Under the pieces are notes generated by a model. That model did no database searches, was not told the origin of the DNA, and worked only from the letters and a program-made list of their open reading frames with translations. A stretch of 13,585 nucleotides of DNA from an uncultured Eubacterium sp. GTDB taxonomy: Bacteria > Bacillota > Clostridia > Lachnospirales > Lachnospiraceae. Position numbers and translations under genes: made by a program. Of the stretch, positions 6,270 through 13,337 are shown one piece after another. The stretch is taken from NCBI GenBank assembly GCA_910580075.1, contig CAJTVR010000109.1, positions 1 through 13,585 on the forward strand. Direction: 5' to 3'. The stretch's first letter is position 1, and each line of letters starts with the position of its first letter.

Positions 6270-6321
6270 TCAAAAAGCAAACAAGGGATTCCGGTAACAG
6301 CCAGTGTACCGCAAGCCCTTG
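6270..6321 (-). terminator. Terminator of the relic recombinase operon
   Basis: On the minus strand a 15-bp imperfect stem (13 of 15 paired; 6321-6307 with 6296-6282) with a 10-nt loop is followed by TTTGCTTTTTG. It sits about 55 bp beyond the stop of the truncated recombinase at 6376 and was probably its original terminator. Confidence 0.65.
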
Positions 6322-6375
6322 ATTTCCGCTATTTTTCCAATAGTTTATTCATGTCCTTTGTATCAAATAAGCGAT

Positions 6376-6573
6376 TTACATTTCAGCAAAAATCTCATAC
6401 AGTTCCCAGTCAGAATTATGCTCTATATATTGTCTGAAATAACGCTGCTGGCTCTCAAAAGAATCCGCCTGGTCTTCGCTGTCCGTTGATACACGGCAGT
6501 AAACGGCAACTTTTTTCTTTTTATGCTGTATTTTTCTTTCCTGATTCAGGATTTCATATTTACTGACTGACAT
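6376..6573 (-). pseudogene. Truncated serine recombinase (N-terminal 65 residues)
   Basis: ATG at 6573-6571 has AAAGGAG upstream. Residues about 20-60 match the start of a resolvase/invertase catalytic domain: KKVAVYCRVSTDSEDQADSF with catalytic Ser in RVS, then QQRYFRQYIEHNSDWELYEIFA. Family members continue with a DEGISG-type segment and several hundred more residues, but here the frame ends in EM and TAA immediately after IFA. The catalytic core, DNA-binding recombinase domain and zinc ribbon are all missing, so the piece cannot be active. It is the leftover of a different element from the intact one at 8278, since the two N-termini differ clearly. Confidence 0.8.
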
Positions 6574-6651
6574 AAAAAAATCTCCTTTCCCGGCAGGCCG
6601 CGTCATATACTGCAGATATCCTTCACTCTTTACATTTGTCCATGTACAAAC

Positions 6652-6690
6652 GGAGCTGTCGCACTTCAATTTTCTTAATGCGACAGCCCC
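6652..6690 (-). terminator. 12-bp hairpin between the 64-residue ORF and recombinase relic
   Basis: GGAGCTGTCGCA (6652-6663) pairs with TGCGACAGCCCC (6679-6690), 11 of 12 Watson-Crick plus one wobble, with a 15-nt loop. It begins right after the stop codon at 6692 on the minus strand and is followed by CGTTTGT. The U-tract is poor, so it may attenuate rather than terminate. Confidence 0.45.
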
Positions 6691-6691
6691 G

Positions 6692-6886
6692 CTATTGTTT
6701 CTGGTTTAAAAGAAATTGTTTTTCAAGCTCAAGCAGACAGCGTTCTCTCTGGGATGCGGTCAGCAGCTTCTTCTTTTCTAATGATAAAAGAATGGATCTT
6801 TGAAAGTTTATAAGAAATGCTGCATGCTCCAGCTCATTCAATTCTGGAACAGGCTCTCCGGTATAAATAAATTCTCTATGCTTCAA
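6692..6886 (-). CDS. 64-residue helical protein upstream of recombinase relic
   Basis: Starts at TTG 6886-6884, supported by GGAGG with a 9-nt spacer. It begins MKHREFIYTGEPVPELNELE, followed by two predicted helices; the C-terminal part (SLEKKKLLTASQRERCLLEL, then EKQ) resembles the short SHOCT-like modules found in small proteins beside Clostridia recombinases. No membrane segment is visible. It lies 118 nt upstream of the truncated recombinase, same strand, and probably belonged to the same mobile element. Its function is unknown; a regulatory or accessory role in recombination is only a guess. Confidence 0.55.
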   Translation of the reverse strand: MKHREFIYTGEPVPELNELEHAAFLINFQRSILLSLEKKKLLTASQRERCLLELEKQFLLNQKQ

Positions 6887-7008
6887 CAGACAGCACCTCC
6901 CTCCTTCACAATGTATGAACCAGTGATTGTACCATATGCCCAGCTCTTCTAAATCTTTGGCACATTACCCGCAATGACAAATGGAAACCTTTCAAACGCC
7001 GGAAAACT

Positions 7009-7304
7009 ATGTATGGGAAAACCCGCTGTACCATGCTCGTCCTCAAATACGGTAAGCGGAACATTACCAATGCTTCTCTGGGTACAGAAGAACTGGCACA
7101 TCTGGAAATTATATGCGCCATTGTACACCAGCTCACAAGAAATCTGACCCCTGACGAAATCGCTGCATCTGGTTTTGATAAATATTATGTCGATCATACG
7201 CTGGCACTCTGGCCACAGTCAGCTGGCGGTATTCCGTTCAACGCATGCGAATTCCAGTCCAAAGGCGATGCTATTACGGACCTTACTGAAAATATGGCAG
7301 CAGA
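7009..7304 (+). pseudogene. Manganese catalase, upstream part (interrupted at 7304)
   Basis: From about 7060 the frame reads as a manganese catalase of the CotJC-related family: SLGTEELAHLEIICAIVHQL contains the Glu and His metal ligands (TEELAHLE), followed by TPDEIAASGFDKYYVDHT and FQSKGDAITDLTENMAA. The reading breaks at 7304, where a 2.62-kb element begins. The next conserved residues (EQKARTTYDN) resume in frame at 9924. Upstream of about 7055 the coding signal seems to move to another frame (PENYVWENPLYHARPQ, about 6982-7050) and back, so the 5' part is probably frameshifted and the ATG at 7009 may not be a true start. The usual first Glu ligand region (GGPxGE) is not seen. Confidence 0.8.
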
Positions 7305-7326
7305 TGGGGCGATGGTGTAAAAACAG
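7297..7326 (+). other. Left end / attachment junction of the inserted element
   Basis: GCAGCAGA (7297-7304) is shared with the right junction. After the GA dinucleotide (7303-7304) come 4 bases and then GCGATGGTGTAAAAACAG (7309-7326), which matches 14 of 18 positions of the inverted right end. The arrangement fits a serine recombinase crossover at GA. Confidence 0.75.
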
Positions 7327-7337
7327 CATTCAAGTAA

Positions 7338-7372
7338 TTGTAAAAACGCTCTCACAATGGTATAATACCATT
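7338..7372 (+). promoter_or_regulatory. Promoter with a 17-bp palindromic operator over the -10
   Basis: TTGTAA (7338-7343), a 17-bp spacer and a consensus TATAAT (7361-7366) form a strong promoter. AATGGTATAATACCATT (7356-7372) is a perfect palindrome with a single central base and covers the -10. This layout is typical of autoregulated toxin-antitoxin promoters. Confidence 0.8.
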
Positions 7373-7398
7373 AGAAATTCAATAGGAGGTATTCCCTT

Positions 7399-7737
7399 AT
7401 GCTGAAAATGATTATCCGCATGGATGATAATAAAATCAATATTGAAAAGAAATACCGTCTGGATGGGATATATAAAACGATTGATAACACCTTCCTCAAA
7501 ATGGGGCTTCCACGCATGGAGGATGCTTCCGGCTCTCTGGTGTACCGTGATAACGGGCATACAACCGATTATGGCCGGTTTGGAAAAATTGTAAATACGC
7601 TGAAAAGACAGCCATGGTTCATGGAAAATGTGATAGAATGGCTTTTCTGTGACAGTGATGACTCTGACAGTCCGGACGATTTTAACGAGGAAGATTTGCT
7701 GAACCATTACAGACAAAAACAGGCTATGGGGGCTTAA
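7399..7737 (+). CDS. VapD-associated conserved protein, putative antitoxin
   Basis: A 112-residue soluble protein. ATG at 7399 has AGGAGG at 7384-7389 with a 9-nt spacer. The N-terminal part is basic (KYRLDGIYKTIDNTFLKMGL), the middle has SGSLVYRDNGHTTDYGRFGK, and residues 85-99 are strongly acidic (DSDDSDSPDDFNEED). I recognise it as the gene found directly in front of vapD in Clostridia mobile elements. Assigning it as the antitoxin is an inference from position and from the palindrome over its promoter. It ends 3 nt before the vapD remnant. No helix-turn-helix or other DNA-binding motif is obvious. Confidence 0.7.
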   Translation: MLKMIIRMDDNKINIEKKYRLDGIYKTIDNTFLKMGLPRMEDASGSLVYRDNGHTTDYGRFGKIVNTLKRQPWFMENVIEWLFCDSDDSDSPDDFNEEDLLNHYRQKQAMGA

Positions 7738-7740
7738 CGT

Positions 7741-7851
7741 TTGGAAAGAAAATATTATAAAGCAATCAATTTTGATTTGGATACTCATCAGTTAAAAGCA
7801 CATTATCCAGGAGCAAACTACCGGCAGGCTTATGATGATTTGACCATTTGA
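7741..7851 (+). pseudogene. vapD: vapD toxin remnant (36 residues)
   Basis: Reading from TTG at 7741, the peptide matches the N-terminus of VapD, a Cas2-like endoribonuclease: KYYKAINFDLDTHQLKAHYP and then NYRQAYDDL. Family members continue for roughly 60 more residues with a segment containing HRQGSGY-type residues; here TGA follows two codons after DDL and nothing similar is seen beyond. The conserved FDLD motif is present, but most of the fold is gone, so the toxin should be inactive. The start is 3 nt after the putative antitoxin stop, indicating an original two-gene operon. No good ribosome binding site precedes the TTG. Confidence 0.75.
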
Positions 7852-7892
7852 GGGAATCAGTGAGAACTTCCCTTCTATTTTACTCTAAACCG

Positions 7893-7930
7893 CAGCGGTT
7901 TTTGAAACAAGACCGCTGTATTTTTGTCTT
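7893..7930 (+). terminator. Intrinsic terminator after the vapD locus
   Basis: CAGCGGT (7893-7899) pairs perfectly with ACCGCTG (7912-7918) around a 12-nt loop, followed by TATTTTTGTCTT. It ends the two-gene vapD transcript and insulates the recombinase region. The next 150 bases to 8080 hold no ORF and no clear promoter that I can define. Confidence 0.8.
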
Positions 7931-8080
7931 AATTCGCAGATTCTGTGTTTCCTGTAGCGGATACCTCCCTGTTTACAGCTATTTAAATGCCATATCCTAT
8001 AGCATCAATAACCCGTAAAAGATTATAACGTACAAGCGTTTCTGCATAGACTGTTACTGCAAAGCAAAAGGAGGAATGGG

Positions 8081-8224
8081 ATGGCAAATGAAACGCAGAT
8101 AATTTGTAAAAATATTTTCAAAAACGGCAGCAGGAAGGACATCCGAACAGCATTTACAAAACAATGGAGCGAACTAATTAATCAAAAAGAAAAAAATAAG
8201 GAGAGAACAGCCGTCTCTGGCTGA
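8081..8224 (+). CDS. 47-residue ORF upstream of the recombinase
   Basis: ATG at 8081 is preceded by AAAGGAGG (8067-8074), a strong ribosome binding site. The 47-residue product starts MANETQIICKNIFKNGSRKD, contains TKQWSELINQKEK and is basic overall, with no membrane segment. Small ORFs of this kind are familiar to me from recombinase clusters in Lachnospiraceae, but I know no function. It ends 53 nt before the recombinase start, same strand, so it is probably cotranscribed; an accessory role in excision is possible but unproven. Confidence 0.6.
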   Translation: MANETQIICKNIFKNGSRKDIRTAFTKQWSELINQKEKNKERTAVSG

Positions 8225-8277
8225 CATCATGAACAAACCATACGCTTCTTGAATGACTGAGCGAAAGGGAGAAGACC

Positions 8278-9843
8278 ATGGCAGATTTAAAGGCTGGTAT
8301 TTATTGCCGCTTATCCGAAGAAGATAAAAACAAACAGTCCGAAACAGATGACAGCAACAGTATCCAGAACCAGAAATCCATGCTGATTCAATATGCTCTG
8401 GAACAAGGCTGGGATATCTACCATATTTACAGTGATGATGATTATACAGGTGCAGACCGCAGCCGCCCGGAATTTAAAAAATTACTGTCTGATGCAGAGC
8501 ATGGGAAAATTGACATTGTTCTATGCAAAACCCAGTCCCGTTTTACACGTGAGCTGGAATTAGTAGAAAAATATATTCACGGGCTGTTTCCAGTCTGGGG
8601 TGTGCGGTTCGTCAGCATTGTAGATCATGCAGACACGTCAAACAAGGGCAATAAAAAATCCCGTCAGATCAACGGACTTGTAAATGAGTGGTATCTGGAG
8701 GATATGTCCGATAACATTAAAAGTGTTTTGACAAACAGGAGGAAAAACGGATTACATATCGGGTCCTTTGCTTTATATGGCTACAAGAAAGACCCTCATC
8801 AGAAAGGTCATTTGCTAATCGACGAGGAGGCGGCTGAAATAGTCCGTGAAGTTTTTACCTTGTTTTCACAGGGCTATGGCAAGACTGCTATCGCCCGGAT
8901 GCTGAATGACAGAGGTATCCCAAATCCTACGGAATACAAACGGCTGCATGGTTTCCGATACCAGCAGCCCAAAAGAAAACAGAGTACCCTCTGGAAATAT
9001 TTTGCCATTTCTAATATGTTAACCAATGAAATTTATATTGGAAACATGGTTCAGGGGAAATACGGAAGCGTTTCTTATAAGACAAAAAAGAACAAGCCCC
9101 GTCCCAAAAGCCAGTGGTACATTGTAGAAGGTACACATGAGGCGATTATTGACCGGGAATTATGGAATAAGGTGCAGATACTTATTGCAGAACGGACAAA
9201 ACCGTTTTCGACAGGAGAAACCGGCTTGTTTGCCCGGAAAGCCCGCTGTATCAGCTGCGGCTGTACCATGCGTTCCCGTAAAATGTCAGATGGCAGGCGG
9301 TACCTGTGCTGTTCAAACCGGCAGGTATCAAAGGAGGCCTGTGAAGGAGCTTTTATCTCTGTGGCAAAATTAGAACAGGCCGTCATAGAGGAAATCAGCC
9401 GGCTTTCCGCAGAATATCTGGATAAGGACGGTCTGGAAGAACAGATTATATGTCAAAATCATCTGGCAGCACAAAAGAATCGTCTGGAAAAGGAGATCGC
9501 TGCTTATCAGAAAAAGGAGTCTGAATATGCAGCATCTATCCGTGAACTATATTTAGACAAAGTAAAAAACATCATATCAGAAAGTGAATATCTGGATTTT
9601 TCCAAAGAATTTATATCTGAAAAGAAACGGTTTGAATCATTAGCCCTTGAAGCAGAAAGGCAGCTTACAGATATTGAAGTAAAAATGCGGATCAAAAACA
9701 GCCCCCGTCAGCTGATTGACCAGTACACAAGTCTCAAAAAACTAGACCATGAAACTGTTGACAAGCTGATTGACTTTATCTCCGTCGGCAGACGAATCCC
9801 TGGCACAAAGGATGTACCGATTGAAATCCACTGGAATTTCTAG
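8278..9843 (+). CDS. Large serine recombinase (site-specific integrase/excisionase)
   Basis: A 521-residue recombinase. The resolvase domain (1-150) has IYCRLSEED with catalytic Ser13, and QSRFTREL with conserved arginines at 88 and 91. The recombinase domain (about 160-300) includes LYGYKKDP, GYGKTAIARMLNDRGIPNP and SNMLTNEIYIGNMVQGK. The zinc ribbon has Cys324, Cys327, Cys344/345 and Cys355. A coiled coil occupies about 385-480, typical of large serine integrases. Length and domain order agree with TnpX/TndX-like enzymes, though it is shorter than TnpX. ATG 8278 has AAGGGAG upstream. It is the last gene of the element and ends about 80 bp from the right end, so it most likely catalyses its own insertion and excision. 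Confidence 0.95.
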   Translation: MADLKAGIYCRLSEEDKNKQSETDDSNSIQNQKSMLIQYALEQGWDIYHIYSDDDYTGADRSRPEFKKLLSDAEHGKIDIVLCKTQSRFTRELELVEKYIHGLFPVWGVRFVSIVDHADTSNKGNKKSRQINGLVNEWYLEDMSDNIKSVLTNRRKNGLHIGSFALYGYKKDPHQKGHLLIDEEAAEIVREVFTLFSQGYGKTAIARMLNDRGIPNPTEYKRLHGFRYQQPKRKQSTLWKYFAISNMLTNEIYIGNMVQGKYGSVSYKTKKNKPRPKSQWYIVEGTHEAIIDRELWNKVQILIAERTKPFSTGETGLFARKARCISCGCTMRSRKMSDGRRYLCCSNRQVSKEACEGAFISVAKLEQAVIEEISRLSAEYLDKDGLEEQIICQNHLAAQKNRLEKEIAAYQKKESEYAASIRELYLDKVKNIISESEYLDFSKEFISEKKRFESLALEAERQLTDIEVKMRIKNSPRQLIDQYTSLKKLDHETVDKLIDFISVGRRIPGTKDVPIEIHWNF

Positions 9844-9901
9844 TCTGGCTGCTTATATCATTCACAGTTTTACCGATCATATTTCCACAAACCAGCATCA
9901 G

Positions 9902-9925
9902 CTGTCTATGCACAATCGCAGCAGA
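9902..9925 (+). other. Right end / attachment junction of the inserted element
   Basis: CTGTCTATGCACAATCGC (9902-9919) is the inverted partner of the left end (14 of 18). Four bases later comes GA (9924-9925), the end of the shared GCAGCAGA (9918-9925). Catalase coding sequence resumes directly after it. Confidence 0.75.
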
Positions 9926-10124
9926 GCAAAAAGCACGCACCACTTACGACAATATCCTTCGTCTTGTAAAAGACCCTGAGGTATGTGATCCGATCCGCTT
10001 TTTGCGTGAACGCGAAATTGTGCATTTCCAGCGCTTTGGCGAAGGGCTGAATATTGTAAAAGACCACCTGGACTGCAAGAACTTCTATGCATTTAACCCG
10101 GAATTTGATATCCGCAAAAGGTAA
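9926..10124 (+). pseudogene. Manganese catalase, downstream part
   Basis: Continuing the frame from GCA GCA GAG at 9918, this segment reads EQKARTTYDNILRLVKDP, EVCDPIRFLREREIVHFQRF, then FYAFNPEFDIRKR and TAA at 10122-10124. The REREIVHFQRF block carries the later Glu and His manganese ligands of the family. It has no start codon or ribosome binding site of its own and is plainly the other half of the gene cut at 7304. With the element removed, the two parts from ATG 7009 would give 164 codons in one frame. Confidence 0.88.
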
Positions 10125-10147
10125 ATAAAAGAAAGACCACACATCAA

Positions 10148-10189
10148 AATGCCAGAATGCTTTGCAGACCCGCAAAGTATTCTGGCATT
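10148..10189 (-). terminator. Long hairpin terminator between catalase relic and clpA
   Basis: An 18-bp stem (10148-10165 with 10172-10189, one G-T wobble) closes a 6-nt loop. On the minus strand the stem runs into TTTTG, so it terminates clpSA about 60 bp past the clpA stop. It could also stop plus-strand transcription of the catalase. Confidence 0.75.
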
Positions 10190-10250
10190 CCTATGCATAC
10201 AAAATTTCCAGATCATTGATTAAAAGGGCCGTACGCTCCTGTATCTGCAG

Positions 10251-12575
10251 TTACTGGTTCCTGTCTTCATCTGCTGTTTCACTGCTGTCCAGCCGGAATA
10301 CATCATGTACAGCTGTCAGGCTGCACGTTCCGCCGTGTCTGAGCTTTCCAAACAGAATTTCATCGACAAACAGAGTCTTGATTTCGTTTTGTATGACGCG
10401 CTCAATCTCTCTGGCACCGAATTCAGCGCTGATGCCTTTCTTTTTCACTAGTTTTCTGGCAGCATCGTCAGCTGTCATCTTAATCTGCTTTTTGCCAAGC
10501 AGTTTCTGCAGTTCGCCGAGTTTTTTGTCTGTAATCTGCTCTGCCATCTGTGCATCCATACTCCGGAATATAATAATCTGATTCAGGCGGTTGCGAAACT
10601 CCGGCTGAAATATACGCCTGACCTCTTCCTTTACCGCATCTTCATTGATATTCTGTCCCAGAAATCCAATGCCCGGCCTGCCAATCCTGGCTGCTCCTGC
10701 ATTCGATGTCATAATTATAATCACATTTCGAAAATCAGCTTTTCTGCCCTGATTATCCGTAAGCGATGCATAATCCATAACCTGTAGCAGAACATTGTAA
10801 ATATCCGGATGTGCCTTTTCAATCTCATCTAACAGTAAAACGGCATGCGGATGCTTTCGGATTTCCTCTGTCAAAAGCCCGCCCTCTTCATAACCTACAT
10901 AACCGGCCGGCGCGCCGATTAATTTTGCTGCGTCATGCTTCTGGCCGTATTCGCTCATATCAAAGCGAACCAGCGCAATCCCAAGCTCCTTTGCAAGGCT
11001 TTTTGCAATTTCAGTCTTTCCGACACCCGTTGGCCCGGCAAACAAAAGGCTTGCGAGCGGTTTATGTTCTTCCGTCAGCCCGGCCCTTGAAAATTTTACT
11101 GCATTTACAGCCTGTACAACCGCCTCATCCTGCCCGAAAATCAGATTTTTCATCCTTGTTTCCAGCGACGCCAGCGCTTTTACCTCATCGCTTTCTACCG
11201 CCTGTTTCGGAATCTGGCAGCTCTTTGCCACAATTTCATCAATCAGATCCTTACTCACTGTCAAAAGCCCGCCCTCAGGTTCTCCTTCCCCTTCTGGCTT
11301 TTGCATCTGTCCGGGCGCATGCAGCCTGCAATATGCTCCCGCTTCATCTATGAGATCTATCGCCTTATCTGGCAGGAAACGCTCCGTAATATATTTTGCA
11401 CTCATTGATACCGCATACGCAAGTACTCCTTCTTCGTAACGGACCCCGTGGAATCCCTCATAAGTCTCTTTCAGCCCCTCCAGAATCCGGACAGCTTCCT
11501 CAGTCCCAGGTTCTTTGATTTCCACTTTCTGAAAACGCCGCACCAGGCTTTTGTTTTTTTCAAAATGCTTTTTATATTCTTCATATGTCGTAGCTCCGAT
11601 AAAACGGATGTGCCCTGCAGACAGGTACGGTTTTAACAGGTTCGAAATATCCAGGCTCCCGCCGTTTACAGCCCCAGCGCCTATAATATTGTGAATCTCA
11701 TCGATATAAATTACAGGCTTTTGTTCCCGGGCAATGCTGTCCATAACCTTTTTCATCCGTTTTTCAAAATCGCCGCGGTACTGTGTGCCTGCTAACAGGC
11801 TTCCGATATCCAGTGAAAAAATTCTGGCTCCCTGCAGGGGTTCTGGCACACAGCCTTCCTGTAACAGCCTGGCCAGTCCGTATACGACTGCCGTCTTGCC
11901 GACACCCGGCTCCCCGATATGCAGCGGATTATTCTTTTCCCTGCGACATAAAATCTGCATCGTCCGCTCCAGCTCTTCTTTTCTGCCAATCAGCGGATTT
12001 ACGCCTTCCAGCGCATCATTCAGACAGGGCGCATACTGCTCCCAGCCGCTGTTTTTTGTATCTGTATCCGCTTCCTCGTGAGATTTACTGCTGTTTTTTC
12101 TCTCTTCCTCACTCTGGTGTTCCTTTGCATGTTCTTCAAAATATGCATCTTCTTCCAGAACTGCCAGTTCCTGTAACAGATCTGCGTGTTCGACTCCCTG
12201 CAGACGCATATAATACACCGCATAGCTTTCTTTCAGCTGGTACATCGCATGGAGCATATGTGTCAGCTCCATTGTCTGCCCGCCGCTGTTTTGGACCGAT
12301 ACCCATGCATTTTCAAGCAGCCTTCCGGTTTCCTGCGACATCCGGGGTTCTGTCACCTTATCAGAACCGTGTTCCATATATTCTTCGAGATATGTTTTCA
12401 GGCTGCGGTCAAGCTCCCTGAGACTGCCGCCGCAGTTTTCAAATGCCTTCGCAAATGTCTGGTTCTGGCAGATGACATACAGCATCAGTTCCGGGGTCAT
12501 ATATTCAAAATGTGCGTTTCTGGCAAGCAGAAACATTGCATCTAAAATCTGGGCAGCTTCTGCCGATATCTGCAT
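10251..12575 (-). CDS. clpA: ATP-dependent Clp protease ATP-binding subunit ClpA
   Basis: A 774-residue AAA+ unfoldase that feeds substrates to ClpP. The Clp N-domain spans 1-140; a charged linker (140-178) follows. The first ATPase has Walker A GEPGVGKT (221-228) and Walker B VIYIDEIH (288-295); the second has GPTGVGKT (514-521) and VLLLDEIEKAH (579-589). Sensor/arginine segments are visible (FIGATTYEEY, FRNRLN). The ClpP-contacting loop is IGF (636-638) in GRPGIGFLG, equivalent to IGL in E. coli ClpA. There is no ClpB/ClpC-type middle coiled-coil domain, and clpS sits directly upstream, so ClpA is the best call. The ATG follows the clpS stop by 1 nt with GGAGG inside clpS, so the two are translationally coupled. 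Confidence 0.95.
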   Translation of the reverse strand: MQISAEAAQILDAMFLLARNAHFEYMTPELMLYVICQNQTFAKAFENCGGSLRELDRSLKTYLEEYMEHGSDKVTEPRMSQETGRLLENAWVSVQNSGGQTMELTHMLHAMYQLKESYAVYYMRLQGVEHADLLQELAVLEEDAYFEEHAKEHQSEEERKNSSKSHEEADTDTKNSGWEQYAPCLNDALEGVNPLIGRKEELERTMQILCRREKNNPLHIGEPGVGKTAVVYGLARLLQEGCVPEPLQGARIFSLDIGSLLAGTQYRGDFEKRMKKVMDSIAREQKPVIYIDEIHNIIGAGAVNGGSLDISNLLKPYLSAGHIRFIGATTYEEYKKHFEKNKSLVRRFQKVEIKEPGTEEAVRILEGLKETYEGFHGVRYEEGVLAYAVSMSAKYITERFLPDKAIDLIDEAGAYCRLHAPGQMQKPEGEGEPEGGLLTVSKDLIDEIVAKSCQIPKQAVESDEVKALASLETRMKNLIFGQDEAVVQAVNAVKFSRAGLTEEHKPLASLLFAGPTGVGKTEIAKSLAKELGIALVRFDMSEYGQKHDAAKLIGAPAGYVGYEEGGLLTEEIRKHPHAVLLLDEIEKAHPDIYNVLLQVMDYASLTDNQGRKADFRNVIIIMTSNAGAARIGRPGIGFLGQNINEDAVKEEVRRIFQPEFRNRLNQIIIFRSMDAQMAEQITDKKLGELQKLLGKKQIKMTADDAARKLVKKKGISAEFGAREIERVIQNEIKTLFVDEILFGKLRHGGTCSLTAVHDVFRLDSSETADEDRNQ

Positions 12576-12576
12576 G

Positions 12577-12876
12577 TTAAGCCTCCTCTACCGTCATACG
12601 AAACGGAAATCCTTCTTCCTTTGCCCTTTTTGCAGCTGCGGCTGTCTTTGTCACAGCGATATCATACGGATAGGAACCCACCGCTGCTCTGCCGCTTTGG
12701 TGTACAAGCAGCATCAGACGCTCTGCTTCTAGGGCATCTTTATGAAAAACTTCCATCAGAATATTTACAACAAACTCCATGGAAGTAAAGTCATCATTAT
12801 GCATAATCACTCTGTAATGCCTGGGTTCCCGTATTTTTATTTTTGTTTTTTCTCTTGTTTGTTCCTGTACAGACAT
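12577..12876 (-). CDS. clpS: ATP-dependent Clp protease adaptor ClpS
   Basis: A 99-residue N-degron adaptor. After a basic N-terminal tail (about 1-18) that in the family engages ClpA, the core has YRVIMHNDDFTSMEFVVNIL with the Asn-Asp-Asp that binds the substrate's alpha-amino group. It continues with the hydrophobic pocket helix and VHQSGRAAVGSYPYDIA, whose His completes the pocket. It delivers proteins with N-terminal Leu, Phe, Tyr or Trp to ClpA-ClpP in the cytoplasm. Length and motifs are typical. The ATG at 12876-12874 has an A/G-rich site (AAAGG) 7 nt upstream. It forms a two-gene operon with clpA. Confidence 0.96.
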   Translation of the reverse strand: MSVQEQTREKTKIKIREPRHYRVIMHNDDFTSMEFVVNILMEVFHKDALEAERLMLLVHQSGRAAVGSYPYDIAVTKTAAAAKRAKEEGFPFRMTVEEA

Positions 12877-12930
12877 CTTTCAGCCTTTCTCCTGTTTTTA
12901 TTCTTTCTGCGGATTTTCATACGCTGTACC

Positions 12931-12959
12931 AGTTTACCACATCTACAGCTTCATTTCAA
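12931..12959 (-). promoter_or_regulatory. Promoter of clpS-clpA
   Basis: On the minus strand TTGAAA (12959-12954) is followed, after exactly 17 bp, by TAAACT (12936-12931), a good sigma-A type match about 55 nt before the clpS ATG. The -35 overlaps the first readable codons of the divergent regulator remnant. Confidence 0.6.
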
Positions 12960-13312
12960 TAAACCCGGCCTGAAGATTCACTATGAAAATATAAAAAAAA
13001 CTTGCAAATCTATATGGGCTGTCGTTAGATGAACTGGTTGAATTTGATATCGATGTCAGTGAAATTCAGGAAATCATTGACAAAACGAGCGATGCCGTAA
13101 CTGAAAAAGCCGACTGGACGAAAGCATGGAGCAAAAAATACCCGGTTCTTGCTTCCTATCAGAATGAAATGGATATAACTGCATATGCTGAAGAACTGGC
13201 CCGGCTTTTGGACAAACTGGAAAAGTCCTGCGGATACAGTGAGCTGGATGCTTTTCTTGTTTTAAAGGATATTCTGGCTTCTGTCTGGAAATGCAGAAAA
13301 AATGAGGGCTGA
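12958..13312 (+). pseudogene. XRE-type regulator remnant, frameshifted and 5'-truncated
   Basis: From 13001 the frame reads LANLYGLSLDELVEFDIDVS and on through DWTKAWSKKYPVLASYQNEM to a stop at 13310-13312. LANLYGLSLDEL is the usual final helix of an XRE helix-turn-helix domain, and the rest is its C-terminal extension. The preceding segment, KPGLKIHYENIKK (12961 onward), is in another frame. The two join if one A is removed from the run of eight at 12993-13000. The first helices and the start codon are missing; instead the sequence runs into the clpS promoter. It was probably a repressor gene; it now lacks the recognition helix. Confidence 0.7.
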
Positions 13313-13337
13313 AGACTGGGAGGAGATTTAACTATAC

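Larger units (their letters stand above)
7305..9925 (+). mobile_element. 2.62-kb integrative element inserted in a manganese catalase gene
   Basis: The element is bounded by GCAGCAGA direct repeats (7297-7304, 9918-9925); the unit length is 2,621 bp. Removing one unit joins ATG GCA GCA GA to GCAAAAAGC and restores the catalase frame with a conserved Glu codon. Imperfect 18-bp inverted repeats (7309-7326 and 9902-9919) each stop exactly 4 nt from a GA dinucleotide. Cargo: a promoter with an operator, a 112-residue VapD-partner gene, a truncated vapD, a terminator, a 47-residue ORF and a 521-residue large serine recombinase. TnpX (Tn4451) and TndX (Tn5397) are known to recombine at GA dinucleotides through a circular intermediate. 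By analogy this element should excise as a circle carrying a symmetric 46-bp att site. No conjugation genes are present. Confidence 0.85.

Noticed and set aside
7330..7788. 152-codon minus-strand ORF opposite the VapD-partner gene
   Set aside because: The plus strand has a consensus promoter, AGGAGG and a recognisable protein; the minus-strand reading has none of these.
11783..12421. Long plus-strand ORFs (up to 212 codons) opposite clpA
   Set aside because: They are antisense shadows of clpA, with low-complexity Pro/Ser/Arg-rich composition and no ribosome binding site; clpA is unambiguous on the other strand.
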